DNA of 64,000 nucleotides from Nisaea sp. (GCF_034670185.1 NZ_JAXMNY010000001.1:248001-312000); one strand, 5' to 3'. Shown: positions 17,195-26,570, numbered from the stretch's first letter. Made by a program: numbers and translations. Notes: generated by a model not told the origin, from the sequence alone.

Positions 17195-18564
17195 GCGCCG
17201 GCTCCGAGAAACTGAACGCTGGGGGAGAGCCTGTTCCTGTCGACCAGGATCGAGGCGGTGTGGATCTGTGCGGTGATGTTGCGTCTGAAGCCGCCACCGC
17301 CGGCGGGGCCGGAGCAATAGAGGCTCAGCACCTCGTCCGCGAGATCTTCGGCAATCTCGCGGGAATGACAGGAAACAGCGGCACGGACCCGGTAATCGCC
17401 GTCCGGTGCGGCTGTGCCGGCGCCGGGGTAGGGCGCACTGCCACCATCGAAAGTGCTTGATGTGCCAATGATATCGAAACGGTACTCGGCATTGCTTCCG
17501 CGTTCGCGGGCCCGCTCGCTCAGGACTTCCCTGGCAAGCTCTGCGCGGGCCAGAGCGTTCGGCCCCGCATAGCTGATCTCAGCCTCGCCGAGCCAGCCGC
17601 CGTCGAAACTGATCGTGGTCTTCAATGTATCCGGCCGCGCCTTGCCGCGTGCGCCGGAGACAGCGACAACGTTCTCGCTCGCTTGCTCGACTGACACTCC
17701 TGAGATGTCGAGCACAACGTCCGCCGTCAGATAGGCGGAGGGATCGTGCATCTCGTAGAGGATCTGTTCCTTGACGGTCGCTGGTGTCACGCAGCCGCCT
17801 GTATTGTCCGCCTTGCCGACCCGTATTGCGCCCTCGCGGGAGATCGTGGCGATGGGAAAACCGACATGGGCAAGGTCGGGCACGTCCTTGAAACCGGGGT
17901 CGGCGAAATAGGCGCCGGTTACCTGGGCTCCGCATTCCAGCAGATGTCCGGCCAGCGTTCCGGCGGCAAGTGCATCCCAATCCTCTTCCGTCCAGCCGAA
18001 TTCGTGGATCAGTGGGCCAAGTACCAGGGCCGGGTCCGTGGTCCGTCCGACCACGACGATATCGGCGCCGCCTGCCAGTGCCTCGGCTATCGGGCGGGCG
18101 CCGATATAGGTGTTGGCGGCGACAATCCCGTCACCGATAGGCAGCCCTTCGATGGTCTTGTGACTGCGGATTTCTTTTTCATCCATCACCGTCAGAAGGT
18201 CGTCGCCAGAGACGACGGCAATGCGCGGGGTGCGGCAGCCGATCTCTTTGGCAATTTCCAGGATGCGCCTGGCGCCCCCGATCGGGTTCGCAGCTCCAAA
18301 GTTGGAGACGATGCGGATGTTATTCGCAAGACAGCGCTCCAGAATCGGCCGGACATAGGCCTCAAGGAACGGCGAGTATCCACGCTCCGGATCACGTTGT
18401 TTCTGCTTCTGCGCAAGCGCTAGAGTGCGTTCCGCAAGTGTCTCGAAAATAAGGTATTTCGGGCCGTCACGGGTGGCGAGCGTATCTACCACGGGGCCGC
18501 CGGCATCCTTCCGGTCGCCGGCAAAGCCGGCGCCACAGCCGATATGGACGAGATCTTTGGTCAT
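17191..18564 (-). CDS. AtuA-family (DUF1446) protein
   Basis: The 457-residue product matches the acyclic terpene utilisation AtuA family. Marks are the N terminus VHIGCGAGFAGDR, the LIFETLAERTLALAQ segment, the glycine-rich SNFGAANPIGGARRI, the NTYIGARPIAEALAGGADIV and VGRTTDPAL region, and GGCVTPATVKEQI. No catalytic chemistry is established for the family as far as I know. None of the other atu genes (carboxylase, acyl-CoA dehydrogenase) are here, so a role in terpene use is uncertain. It forms a two-gene unit with the small partner downstream. Confidence 0.85.
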   Translation of the reverse strand: MTKDLVHIGCGAGFAGDRKDAGGPVVDTLATRDGPKYLIFETLAERTLALAQKQKQRDPERGYSPFLEAYVRPILERCLANNIRIVSNFGAANPIGGARRILEIAKEIGCRTPRIAVVSGDDLLTVMDEKEIRSHKTIEGLPIGDGIVAANTYIGARPIAEALAGGADIVVVGRTTDPALVLGPLIHEFGWTEEDWDALAAGTLAGHLLECGAQVTGAYFADPGFKDVPDLAHVGFPIATISREGAIRVGKADNTGGCVTPATVKEQILYEMHDPSAYLTADVVLDISGVSVEQASENVVAVSGARGKARPDTLKTTISFDGGWLGEAEISYAGPNALARAELAREVLSERARERGSNAEYRFDIIGTSSTFDGGSAPYPGAGTAAPDGDYRVRAAVSCHSREIAEDLADEVLSLYCSGPAGGGGFRRNITAQIHTASILVDRNRLSPSVQFLGAGA

Positions 18565-18657
18565 CAGTCTTTCGCTTGGCAGGGTGGGGGGCAGACTGTA
18601 GCGTCTGGCGGGCGAATTTTACCAGCCCTCAAATCAACCAGTACGGGGAGAGCGGCG

Positions 18658-19290
18658 ATGCCGGGACGCGTCGATCGCGTCAAAGAGAGTGCTGCCGCAG
18701 GTCCATTTCGCGACTTCCCCGATCAGGGTACGGTGGTTGTTTTCGATCTTGAAATTACGGCCTGGGAAGGCTCGCTTGCGCGGGGTTGGAGCGGGCCTGA
18801 CGAATTCATGGAAGTCGTTCAGATCGGGGCGGTAAAGATTGACGCGGCCATGCCGATGGCGGAGCTGGCGAGCTTCGAGGTGTTGGTGAAGCCGGAGAAA
18901 AATCCGGTACTCTCCGACTATTTCATCGAATTGACCGGGATCACCAATGCGAATCTCTCCCATCACGCCATGCCGTTCAAGGAGGCCCTGTGCCGGTTTG
19001 CCGATTTCGTCGGCGATGCCGGTCTCGTTGTGTCGAACGGAAATGACTGGTGCGATCTCGTTCAGAATGCCGATTGGGCCGGTATGATTTGGCCATTCAG
19101 GGATGATCTATTCGCCAATATCCGTCCGCGCCTTGCCGGGGCGTTGGGGTTGCCGGAGAACCAGACTGTAAGTTCTACGCTGCCTCAGCATCTTGGCCAT
19201 ATGGCCATGCCTGGCGCCCATACCGGACTCGGTGATGCGCGGGCCATCGCCCTCGCAGTTCGCGATCTCAGAGTCCATGGGCGTCTCTGA
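18658..19290 (+). CDS. DEDDh-type 3'-5' exonuclease domain protein
   Basis: This protein of about 210 residues has the DnaQ-like exonuclease fold: VVVFDLEITAWEG (first Asp and Glu), SNGNDWCDL in the middle, and HTGLGDARAIALAV with the H-x4-D pair typical of DEDDh enzymes of the ERI1/exonuclease III-like group. It would trim 3' ends of DNA or RNA; the substrate is not defined. I chose the ATG at 18658 because GGGGAGAG precedes it; the frame is open from 18544. It is divergent from atuA. Confidence 0.8.
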   Translation: MPGRVDRVKESAAAGPFRDFPDQGTVVVFDLEITAWEGSLARGWSGPDEFMEVVQIGAVKIDAAMPMAELASFEVLVKPEKNPVLSDYFIELTGITNANLSHHAMPFKEALCRFADFVGDAGLVVSNGNDWCDLVQNADWAGMIWPFRDDLFANIRPRLAGALGLPENQTVSSTLPQHLGHMAMPGAHTGLGDARAIALAVRDLRVHGRL

Positions 19291-19383
19291 GTCGCAGGGC
19301 TTGTTTTCGCTCTAAATCCTTTCACCTGCGGACAGCAGGCGCATACTATATGGAAGCAATGTATATGGGACTGATTGGGGTAG

Positions 19384-19860
19384 ATGATGAGTTCGGATAA
19401 ATTCGATTTGGGCGGCGGTTCCGTCAACGCGGACGAGATTGGCCGGATCGGGCTGTTTCTGGATCTCGGGGAAGAAGAGCGTGGGGCCATCGCGGCTCTT
19501 TGCCGTAAACGGCGGTTCGCGGCAGGGGAGGTTATTATCGCCAGAGAAGGCGATGACCACGACGTCTATTTCATGCTGGAAGGCTCCGCCGAAGTCCAGA
19601 ATCATACGATTATCGGCGATGCGCTGAGGCTTGACGGGCTGGGAGCCGGTGCCTATTTCGGCGAGCTTTCGGCGCTGGATGGCGGTCCTCGGTCTGCTGT
19701 GGTCCGGGCGACGGACGATTGCATCGTCGCGGCAATGTCACCGAGCGACTTCCGCAACATGTTGTCGGAACATCCCTCGGTGCTGGTTCTTGTGTTACAC
19801 AATCTGGCCCAGATGATCCGCAACTCGAACCTTACGGTTCTTCAGCACGCTACCCTCTGA
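19384..19860 (+). CDS. Cyclic nucleotide-binding domain protein (stand-alone)
   Basis: The 158-residue product is a single cNMP-binding beta-roll. It shows FAAGEVIIAREGDDHDVYFMLEGSAEV and the phosphate-binding cassette GAYFGELSALDGGPRSAVVRA, ending in the C helix LVLVLHNLAQMIRNSN. There is no DNA-binding helix-turn-helix, so it is not a CRP/FNR regulator but a sensor module. A second ATG three bases in is equally possible. Its stop lies 10 bases from the stop of the convergent small hypothetical gene. Confidence 0.82.
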   Translation: MMSSDKFDLGGGSVNADEIGRIGLFLDLGEEERGAIAALCRKRRFAAGEVIIAREGDDHDVYFMLEGSAEVQNHTIIGDALRLDGLGAGAYFGELSALDGGPRSAVVRATDDCIVAAMSPSDFRNMLSEHPSVLVLVLHNLAQMIRNSNLTVLQHATL

Positions 19861-19870
19861 GTTTGGGCGG

Positions 19871-20191
19871 TCAGCTCTCGTCTTCGGCGGTATCGTCGTC
19901 GCGGCGGCCGTCGGCCGAGCGGGTGAGGCGGCCCATAAGCTGCTCAAGGGCAGCGTGCAGGTTGCGCACGCCCGATCGGGACATGATCATGCGGGATACG
20001 ACGGCATGTTCAACCTGAGAGCCGTCGATATTGAAACGCGTGTTCACAAGATTGATCCGAACGACACCGTCTCGCACCATGGCGCCGATGACTCCGTCGA
20101 CGAAAATATCCTGGCATTCCGGGGCAATCACGATGTTCGGCTGCTGTCCTGCTGCCTGACCGCCGGTGGTGGTGTTCGAAGTATCGCTCAT
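19871..20191 (-). CDS. Small hypothetical protein (106 aa)
   Basis: I do not recognise the family with certainty. The protein begins MSDTSNTTTGGQAAGQQPN, followed by a compact beta-alpha domain (VDGVIGAMVRDGVVRINLV, then AVVSRMIMSRSGVRNLHAAL) and an acidic Asp/Glu-rich tail. The order of strands and the SRMIMS...ALEQL ending recall small DUF3467-type proteins, which is a weak resemblance only. The frame is open upstream to 20464 but codon use there is poor; the ATG at 20191 fits best. Confidence 0.65.
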   Translation of the reverse strand: MSDTSNTTTGGQAAGQQPNIVIAPECQDIFVDGVIGAMVRDGVVRINLVNTRFNIDGSQVEHAVVSRMIMSRSGVRNLHAALEQLMGRLTRSADGRRDDDTAEDES

Positions 20192-20411
20192 TGAAATTCG
20201 CCCGACATAATTTTGTGCCAAATTCGATCTAATACCGATAACACGTTGCCACCGTTGGCGGAAGATCGTTAGGGCAATTCCCGGACGATTGCGCGAGGAT
20301 TGCCAAATATTCCTCTGCGGCGCAGACTCTTGACTCATCTGACTGCTCCGCTCCCCGCCTTGGAGAAATCCCATCTTTCCGCAGTCTTTTCTGGACTGGC
20401 GCGTCCTGCTT

Positions 20412-21695
20412 TTGACGTCCGTGTGGGCCGGCTCCGTTGCCGGACTCTTCCTTTCCGTCCCCATGCTCGATCATATCGTTGCCGGTGGCCTGTTGCTTTT
20501 TGTGCTGGGCACGTTGCCGCAAGCCCGGTTGGAGACGAAAGTACTCGTCGGAATCGGGACGGTCGCGACGCTGATCCTGATTTCCACCGTTGCCGATCCG
20601 GAAGCCGTCTGGCGCGGGCTTGAGCGCACGCTGATTTTCGCCGGGCTGCTACCAACACTGAAAATGACACGGGAAGTCGCCCGGCTGATGCCGTCTGTGC
20701 GGGCGAGCCAGAACAGACTGGCAGCGCTACCGGACAGCGCTGCGGATGTTGGCATCACCATCGGGGCGACGGTCTTCGGTGCGGTTCTGAATACCGGCTC
20801 TTTTGCCCTGGTCTCCGCGGTGGTGCCTGCCAATGCAAGCAAGGAACGCCGCCGTTCTGCGGCATGCGCATCGATGCGGGGGATGAGCATCGCCGTGCTT
20901 TGGTCACCCTTCTTCGTCGGCTTTGCTGTGGCTGGTACCTATCTGCCGATGGTCGAACTCTGGGAGATCATTCCACTCGGTTTCGTCTGCGTTGCCATAT
21001 CCGTCTCGATCGCACTTGCCATGTTCGCCCGGCCATTCAGCTTTGCGGCGGTCGGCGCTGCCCTTGCTTGCCTGAAGCCGATTGCATCGCGGTTGGGGAT
21101 TGCCGCCGGTACGGTCATTCTGGTCGGGACCGTCACGCCGCTCTCGACACTCGGCTCCATCCTGGTGGTGATGCCTTTGCTATGCATGCTGCAATTCTTC
21201 CGTCGGCCGGACGCATTATGGCCGGTGCTGGAGAAAACGGCGGAAGGAATGAAGGAACTCGGGGACGACCTTGCGCTTGTCGCCGTTGCCATCGTGGTCG
21301 GCACCGTTGCGGGAGAGGCCGATGCGGTGATTGTCCATGTCGCGCCGCTGCTTGAAGGCGGATTGCCGGCGCCGGTCCTGTTGGCCCTGATGATCGGCAT
21401 ACAGCTTGTGCCGGCCATAATCGGTATTCATCCGATTATCACCGGGACCATCTTCCTCGCCGCCCTGACGAGTCTGGATCACGGTGTGCTGCCGCTGGCT
21501 CTCTATGAAGCCATGCTCGCGGGATGGGGGCTCGGGGCCATGGTTTCTATCGCCTCGCTCTCCGTTGTCACGGCGGGCTCAATGTTCGACGTGCGGCCAA
21601 CGCACGTCGCTCTTGGTCCAAACCTGGCATATGTTTTTGTCGTCTGGGCCGTGCTGGTGCCGATCCTCAGTATCCTGCACTACGCCCTGATCTGA
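20412..21695 (+). CDS. Polytopic membrane protein, possible DUF401/transporter-like; start uncertain
   Basis: About 427 residues with at least ten hydrophobic segments. It has repeated glycine-rich turns such as GATVFGAVLNTGSFALVSAV, and RGMSIAVLWSPFFVGFAVAG and IGIHPIITGTIF in the two halves, a pattern seen in ion or anion permeases including DUF401. No ATG exists between the in-frame stop at 20340 and the first helix. Candidate starts are TTG 20412, GTG 20418 or upstream CTG codons, none with a clear ribosome site. It is divergent from the small hypothetical gene, with a 220-base gap. Confidence 0.7.
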   Translation: MTSVWAGSVAGLFLSVPMLDHIVAGGLLLFVLGTLPQARLETKVLVGIGTVATLILISTVADPEAVWRGLERTLIFAGLLPTLKMTREVARLMPSVRASQNRLAALPDSAADVGITIGATVFGAVLNTGSFALVSAVVPANASKERRRSAACASMRGMSIAVLWSPFFVGFAVAGTYLPMVELWEIIPLGFVCVAISVSIALAMFARPFSFAAVGAALACLKPIASRLGIAAGTVILVGTVTPLSTLGSILVVMPLLCMLQFFRRPDALWPVLEKTAEGMKELGDDLALVAVAIVVGTVAGEADAVIVHVAPLLEGGLPAPVLLALMIGIQLVPAIIGIHPIITGTIFLAALTSLDHGVLPLALYEAMLAGWGLGAMVSIASLSVVTAGSMFDVRPTHVALGPNLAYVFVVWAVLVPILSILHYALI

Positions 21696-21706
21696 GAGCG
21701 GGCAGG

Positions 21707-22612
21707 CTATTTGGCCCGGCGCGTCATCACAAGGAAGACGGCGGAGACCACGGCTACGAGGGCGGCATAATCGACAATTCCGGGGACGGTGCCGAAGATC
21801 AGCGCATCCGCGGCAACGCCGACCACCGGGACCATCAGTGTTCCGACGGTGGAGACAACGACCGGCAGCATGGTCACCACGTTGAAATAGGCCCAGTAAC
21901 AGAAGATGCCGGTGATCGTCATGTTGTAGACGAGGCCGAGCGTCGGCACGAGGGTGACGCTCTCCGGCATGTTCTGATAGTCCCAGACGATCGCGATCAC
22001 GGCGATGGGCAGCGCGCCGAGCATCTGCTGCCAGCCGGTAAGCGCGGTCACGGACATGGAAAAGCGGAAATACTTTACCGCCGCCGTGCCGGTGCCCCAG
22101 CTGATCGCGGCGAGGACGACCAGCGCCGGGCCAAGCGGATCGCCTGATATGGCGCGGTCGTCGCCGAAGAATAACAGGCACATTCCAACAAGGCCGAGTC
22201 CAAGTGCGAGAATCGATCGTGTGCGCAAGGGCTCCTTGACGAGCCACGCGCCGGTCAGGGTTGCCCAGAGCGGCATGGTGTAGGCCAGAATGGCCGCGCG
22301 GCCGGACTCCATAAGATCGACGCCGTACAGCACTGCAATGTTCCATACGGACATGTTGAGCAGTGAGACGATTACCAGCCCCTTCCACTCCGCACGCGGC
22401 ACGCGGAGTGTTCTGCCGCGGGCTTTTGCCATAGCAAACAAGCCCAGAGCCGCCGAAATCCCCGCAATGGCGCGAAAAACGAAGGGTGGGTATTCGGCAA
22501 GGGAAAGTTTCATCACCGGCCAGTTGAGGCCCCAGAGCAGGGCCAGCATGGCCAGCAAAAAGATCGCGAATGGCGGGATCGCTGCCGTTTTATGCGGCAA
22601 GGGTTGGTTCAC
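21707..22612 (-). CDS. EamA/DMT-family transporter
   Basis: This ten-helix drug/metabolite transporter of 301 residues has two EamA repeats. The first starts at LLAMLALLWGLNWPVMK and the second at VVLAAISWGTGTAAVKYF. Relatives export amino acids, nucleobases or other metabolites; the substrate is unknown. The start is GTG 22612. It is convergent with the preceding membrane protein (11-base gap) and divergent from a CoxL-like gene. Confidence 0.87.
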   Translation of the reverse strand: MNQPLPHKTAAIPPFAIFLLAMLALLWGLNWPVMKLSLAEYPPFVFRAIAGISAALGLFAMAKARGRTLRVPRAEWKGLVIVSLLNMSVWNIAVLYGVDLMESGRAAILAYTMPLWATLTGAWLVKEPLRTRSILALGLGLVGMCLLFFGDDRAISGDPLGPALVVLAAISWGTGTAAVKYFRFSMSVTALTGWQQMLGALPIAVIAIVWDYQNMPESVTLVPTLGLVYNMTITGIFCYWAYFNVVTMLPVVVSTVGTLMVPVVGVAADALIFGTVPGIVDYAALVAVVSAVFLVMTRRAK

Positions 22613-22761
22613 GGGCGAAGAGCCCCTAACTGTGTGAAAGGCGAATGAAGATAAAGTTTGCTAACCCATTTGTTGCTTGAGTGCCAGACTTCTAAACCCC
22701 TAACATCCGCGCGAGAGATTTCGGCCGCTGCGCCCGCAACGGCCTGACGAGGAGGGACTAC

Positions 22762-25071
22762 ATGGTAAAATTCGGCATTGGTCAGGCGATCAAACGCGTT
22801 GAGGACCAGCGGCTGCTGACGGGGCAGGGCAATTACACGGATGATGTCACGCCCGACGGCACGGCCCGGGCCTTCATCCTGCGCTCGCCTTATGCTCATG
22901 CACGGATCAACGGGATCGACACGGCGGATGCGGAAGCAGCCCCCGGTGTGATCGCCGTTCTGACCAACAAGCATGTGAAGGCAGACGGGCTCGGAGATCT
23001 TCCCAGTTTGGCGCCGGCTCCGAACAAGGATGGCAGTGCGCGCGCCGACACACCGCGCCCGATCCTTGAAGGCGATACTGTCCGTCATGTCGGCACGCCG
23101 GTCGCCATGGTGATCGCGGAAACACTGGATCAGGCACGCGATGCGGCAGAGCTGATCGATGTCGATTACGAGCCGCTGCAGCCCGCCACCGATACGGAAG
23201 GTGCGACCAAGCCGGGCGCCACCCAGCTTTACGATCACATCCCCCACAATGTGTGCTTCGACTGGCACAAGGGCGACCTTGAGACAGCCGAGGCCGCCTT
23301 CACCCGGGCGAAGCAGGTCGTTCGCACCAAGGTCGTCAATAACCGCATCATCGTGAATTCCATGGAACCGCGGGGTGCCATCGGCCTTTATGACGCCGAG
23401 ACCGACCGCACGACGCTCTACAGCTCCACCCAGGGCCCGAGCTTCATCCATCCGATTCTCGCCGAGGCAGTACTGAAGATCGACAAGGAGAAGCTGCGCT
23501 GCATCACCACAGATGTCGGCGGCGGCTTCGGCATGAAGATCTTCCTTTATCCCGAGCAGTGCCTGCTCGCCTGGGCCTCCCGCCGCTTGAAGATGGCGGT
23601 GAAATACACGCCGGAACGCTCCGAAGCCTTCATGAGCGACACCCAGGGCCGGGACAATGTCAGCTATGTCGATGCCGCGCTCGACGAGAACGGCAAGATC
23701 ATCGGCATGAAGGTCGAGACCTACGCCAATCTCGGCGGCTACCTCTCCAATTTCGGCCCCTTCATCCCGACCGAAGCGGGCACGCATATGCTGTCCGGCG
23801 TTTACGACATCCCGGTGATCTACGTAAATGTGAAGGGCGTGCTGACCAACACCACGCCGGTAGACGCCTATCGCGGCGCGGGGCGGCCGGAAGCGGCCTA
23901 TCTGATCGAGCGGGTGATGGATAATTGCGCTGCGGAAACCGGTCTCGGCCGGGACGAAATCCGGCGCCGCAACTTCGTCACGCCGCAGCAGATGCCCTAC
24001 AGCACCACGCTCGGCAACGTTTACGACACCGGCGAATTCCAGATCGTCATGGAGAAATGCCTCGCGAAGGCGGACTGGAACGGATTCGCCACCCGCAAGG
24101 CGGCGTCCGAGAAGGCTGGCAAGCTGCGCGGTATCGGTCTTGGCTACTACATCGAGAAATGCGGTGGCGGAAACCCGGAGACGGCGGATATCCGCTTCAC
24201 CGAGGACAACAAGATCGAGATCTATATTGGCAACCAGTCGAACGGGCAGGGGCACGAGACCGCCTATGCCCAGGTGCTGGGCGATGTGCTCGGCATCGAC
24301 GGTGAGGATATCCGGATCATCCAGGGCGATACCGACCGCACGCCTCCCGGTCTGACCGGCGGCTCACGCGCCCTGCCTGTGGGCGGCGTCGCCGTGCTGC
24401 TCGGCGGCCGCGAGATCGTCGAGAAGGGCAAGAAGGTCGCGGCTCGGGTTATGGAAGCGGCAATTGAGGATATAGAGTTCACCGACGGCACCTTTACGGT
24501 CGCCGGGACCGACAAGACCATGTCGATCTTCGAGGTGAATCGGGAAGCCAAGAGCGAGGAAGAGGCCGGCCTCGACACCACGCACAAGCGCACGCCGGAA
24601 GCGGCGACGTTCCCGAACGGCTGCCATGTCTGTGAGCTGGAGATCGACCCGGACACCGGCATCGTCGAGATCCAGAAATACAGCGTGGTCGACGATTTCG
24701 GCTCGGTCATCAACCCGAACCTGCTGGCCGGTCAGGTGCATGGCGGTGTCGGCCAGGGGCTCGGCCAGGCGCTGTACGAGCACACGATCTATGACGAGGA
24801 AAGCGGCCAGCTCGTGACCGGTTCCTACATGGATTACACCCTGCCGCGCGCGGACCATGTGCCATGGGTCGATTTCGAGACCCACAATGTCTGGTGCACG
24901 ACCAACCCGCTCGGCATCAAGGGCTCCGGCGAGGCCGGTGCCATCGGAGCCCCGCCGGCCGCGATCAGCGCGGTTTGCGATGCGCTCGGCGTCACCAATA
25001 TCGACATGCCGGCGACGCCGGAGAAAATCTGGGCGGTGGCCAACGCGGGCAAACTCGCGGCGGCCGAATAG
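22762..25071 (+). CDS. Second lone CoxL-like molybdopterin-binding subunit
   Basis: This is a 769-residue xanthine-oxidase family large subunit. It starts VKFGIGQAIKRVEDQRLLTG and has the FeS-subunit contact and Moco domains in the usual order: DVGGGFGMK at about 251-259, the form II loop AYRGAGR at 369-375, and GIKGSGE near residue 730 with the catalytic Glu. It starts with ATG 12 bases after GAGGAGGGA. No CoxM or CoxS homologue is adjacent; the next gene is a glutathione transferase behind a terminator. The substrate is unknown. It resembles the subunits at 13628 and 61905 in family but the three are clearly diverged. Confidence 0.88.
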   Translation: MVKFGIGQAIKRVEDQRLLTGQGNYTDDVTPDGTARAFILRSPYAHARINGIDTADAEAAPGVIAVLTNKHVKADGLGDLPSLAPAPNKDGSARADTPRPILEGDTVRHVGTPVAMVIAETLDQARDAAELIDVDYEPLQPATDTEGATKPGATQLYDHIPHNVCFDWHKGDLETAEAAFTRAKQVVRTKVVNNRIIVNSMEPRGAIGLYDAETDRTTLYSSTQGPSFIHPILAEAVLKIDKEKLRCITTDVGGGFGMKIFLYPEQCLLAWASRRLKMAVKYTPERSEAFMSDTQGRDNVSYVDAALDENGKIIGMKVETYANLGGYLSNFGPFIPTEAGTHMLSGVYDIPVIYVNVKGVLTNTTPVDAYRGAGRPEAAYLIERVMDNCAAETGLGRDEIRRRNFVTPQQMPYSTTLGNVYDTGEFQIVMEKCLAKADWNGFATRKAASEKAGKLRGIGLGYYIEKCGGGNPETADIRFTEDNKIEIYIGNQSNGQGHETAYAQVLGDVLGIDGEDIRIIQGDTDRTPPGLTGGSRALPVGGVAVLLGGREIVEKGKKVAARVMEAAIEDIEFTDGTFTVAGTDKTMSIFEVNREAKSEEEAGLDTTHKRTPEAATFPNGCHVCELEIDPDTGIVEIQKYSVVDDFGSVINPNLLAGQVHGGVGQGLGQALYEHTIYDEESGQLVTGSYMDYTLPRADHVPWVDFETHNVWCTTNPLGIKGSGEAGAIGAPPAAISAVCDALGVTNIDMPATPEKIWAVANAGKLAAAE

Positions 25072-25081
25072 GTCTCATTCT

Positions 25082-25117
25082 GAAAAGACGGTTGCGGAAA
25101 CGCACCCGTCTTTTCTT
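25082..25117 (+). terminator. Rho-independent terminator after CoxL-like gene
   Basis: GAAAAGACGG pairs perfectly with CCGTCTTTTC, and an inner TGCG-GAAA-CGCA stem-loop extends the hairpin. It lies 10 bases after the stop codon and separates the gene from the glutathione transferase gene. Confidence 0.8.
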
Positions 25118-25153
25118 GTATGACAGTTCAAGAATTCAAAAGGGGGGGAAGCC

Positions 25154-25780
25154 ATGACGGCACCGATCGAATGCTACACGTGGAAGACGTCGAACGGGCG
25201 CAAGATCACGATCATGCTCGAGGAACTCGGGATTCCGTACAACCTGCACCCGATCAATATCGGCGAGGATGACCAGTTCACGCCTGAATTCATCGCCATC
25301 AATCCGAACTCGAAAATCCCGGCGATCATCGATCCGGACGGCCCGGACGGCAAGCCGTACACGGTCTTCGAATCCGGCGCGATCCTGATGTATCTGGCCG
25401 AGAAGACCGGCAAGTTCATGCCGACCGACATGGCGAAACGCTATGAAGTCATCCAGTGGCTGATGTTCCAGATGGGCGGTATCGGCCCGATTTTCGGTCA
25501 GGTGCACCATTTCAAGCGCGCCGCAAAAGAGAAGGTGCCTTACGGCATCGAGCGGTACGGCAAGGAATGCCTGCGGCTCTACGGCGTGCTGAACAGCCGC
25601 CTCGAAGGCCGGGATTATCTCGCCAACGACGAGGTCTCCATCGCTGATTTCGCCACCCTGCCCTGGGTGTTCCGGCACGATTGGCAGGAAGTTGACCTGA
25701 ACCAGTTCCCGAACGTGAAGCGCTGGTTCGATGCGATGATGGCGCGTCCGGCCCTGAGCCGGGGTATGGAACTGCCCTGA
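25154..25780 (+). CDS. Glutathione S-transferase family protein
   Basis: This 208-residue GST has the thioredoxin-like N domain (CYTWKTSNGRKITIMLEELG, NPNSKIPAI and the glutathione-binding ESGAILMYLAEK) and the all-helical C domain ending in SIADFATLPWV. The TSNGRK start and the ESGAI motif match the nu/YghU-YfcG group, which binds glutathione or its disulfide. It likely has disulfide reductase or peroxidase activity. AAGGGGGGGAAG lies just before the ATG. A GC-rich hairpin follows the gene. Confidence 0.88.
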   Translation: MTAPIECYTWKTSNGRKITIMLEELGIPYNLHPINIGEDDQFTPEFIAINPNSKIPAIIDPDGPDGKPYTVFESGAILMYLAEKTGKFMPTDMAKRYEVIQWLMFQMGGIGPIFGQVHHFKRAAKEKVPYGIERYGKECLRLYGVLNSRLEGRDYLANDEVSIADFATLPWVFRHDWQEVDLNQFPNVKRWFDAMMARPALSRGMELP

Positions 25781-25807
25781 TCCGAAACCGGATTTATGGT
25801 TAATAAG

Positions 25808-25840
25808 CGGGGTCGCGGCGGTATCGCCCGGCCCCGTTTC
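25808..25840 (+). terminator. Possible terminator hairpin after GST gene
   Basis: CGGGG pairs with CCCCG, and an inner GGCG with CGCC around a GTAT loop, followed by TTTC. The stem has mismatches and the T run is short, so termination may be weak. Confidence 0.45.
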
Positions 25841-25917
25841 TGCATATAGTGCCGCCGCCCGCGCATTCCTCGGGAGGGAGGCGACCGGCTCTAAATTCAC
25901 ACGAGGAGGAGAAGGCC

Positions 25918-26553
25918 ATGACCATCCGGCTTGGCGATATAGCGCCTGATTTCACGCAGGATTCCACGGACGGCAAGATTAATTTCTACGATTATGCAGG
26001 CGACAACTGGGTCATCCTGTTCTCGCACCCGAAGGATTTTACCCCGGTCTGCACCACCGAGCTGGGCTACATGGCCGGCCTGAAACCCGAATTCGACAAG
26101 CGCGGGGTCAAGGTGCTCGGCCTTTCCGTCGATGGTCTTGGCGACCATGAGAAGTGGGCCGACGACATCAAGCAGACCCAGGGCAACAGCCTGAACTTCC
26201 CACTGGTGGCGGACCACGACAAGACCGTCGCCGGTCTTTACGACATGATCCACCCGAACGCGAACGACACGCTGACGGTGCGCTCGGTTTTCGTCATCGA
26301 CGGCAACAAGAAGGTCCGTCTGATCCTGACCTATCCGGCCAGCACTGGACGGAACTTCGACGAGATCCTGCGCGTCGTGGATTCCCTGCAGCTCACCGAC
26401 AAGCACAAGGTGGCGACGCCGGTGAACTGGACCAGCGGCGACAAGTGCATCATCGTCCCGGCTCTGTCGAACGACGATGCCAAGAAGCTGTTCCCAGGTG
26501 GCTGGGACGAACAGCGCCCCTATCTGCGCGTGGTTGATCAGCCGGGCGCGTAA
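25918..26553 (+). CDS. 1-Cys peroxiredoxin (Prx6 family)
   Basis: The 211-residue peroxidase reduces hydrogen peroxide and organic hydroperoxides. The peroxidatic Cys lies in HPKDFTPVCTTE, and the C-terminal arm (VNWTSGDKCIIVPALS...FPGGW) is typical of the Prx6/AhpC-2 group. The ATG at 25918 follows the strong ribosome site GAGGAGGAGAAGG. The neighbouring glutathione transferase may recycle it, as GSTs do for some Prx6 proteins; this is inference. A strong terminator follows. Confidence 0.93.
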   Translation: MTIRLGDIAPDFTQDSTDGKINFYDYAGDNWVILFSHPKDFTPVCTTELGYMAGLKPEFDKRGVKVLGLSVDGLGDHEKWADDIKQTQGNSLNFPLVADHDKTVAGLYDMIHPNANDTLTVRSVFVIDGNKKVRLILTYPASTGRNFDEILRVVDSLQLTDKHKVATPVNWTSGDKCIIVPALSNDDAKKLFPGGWDEQRPYLRVVDQPGA

Positions 26554-26570
26554 TCAAGGACATATCGAGG

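Noticed and set aside
22609..24255. 548-codon open frame on - strand opposite the second CoxL-like gene
   Set aside because: Shadow of a conserved gene; no family motif and no ribosome site.
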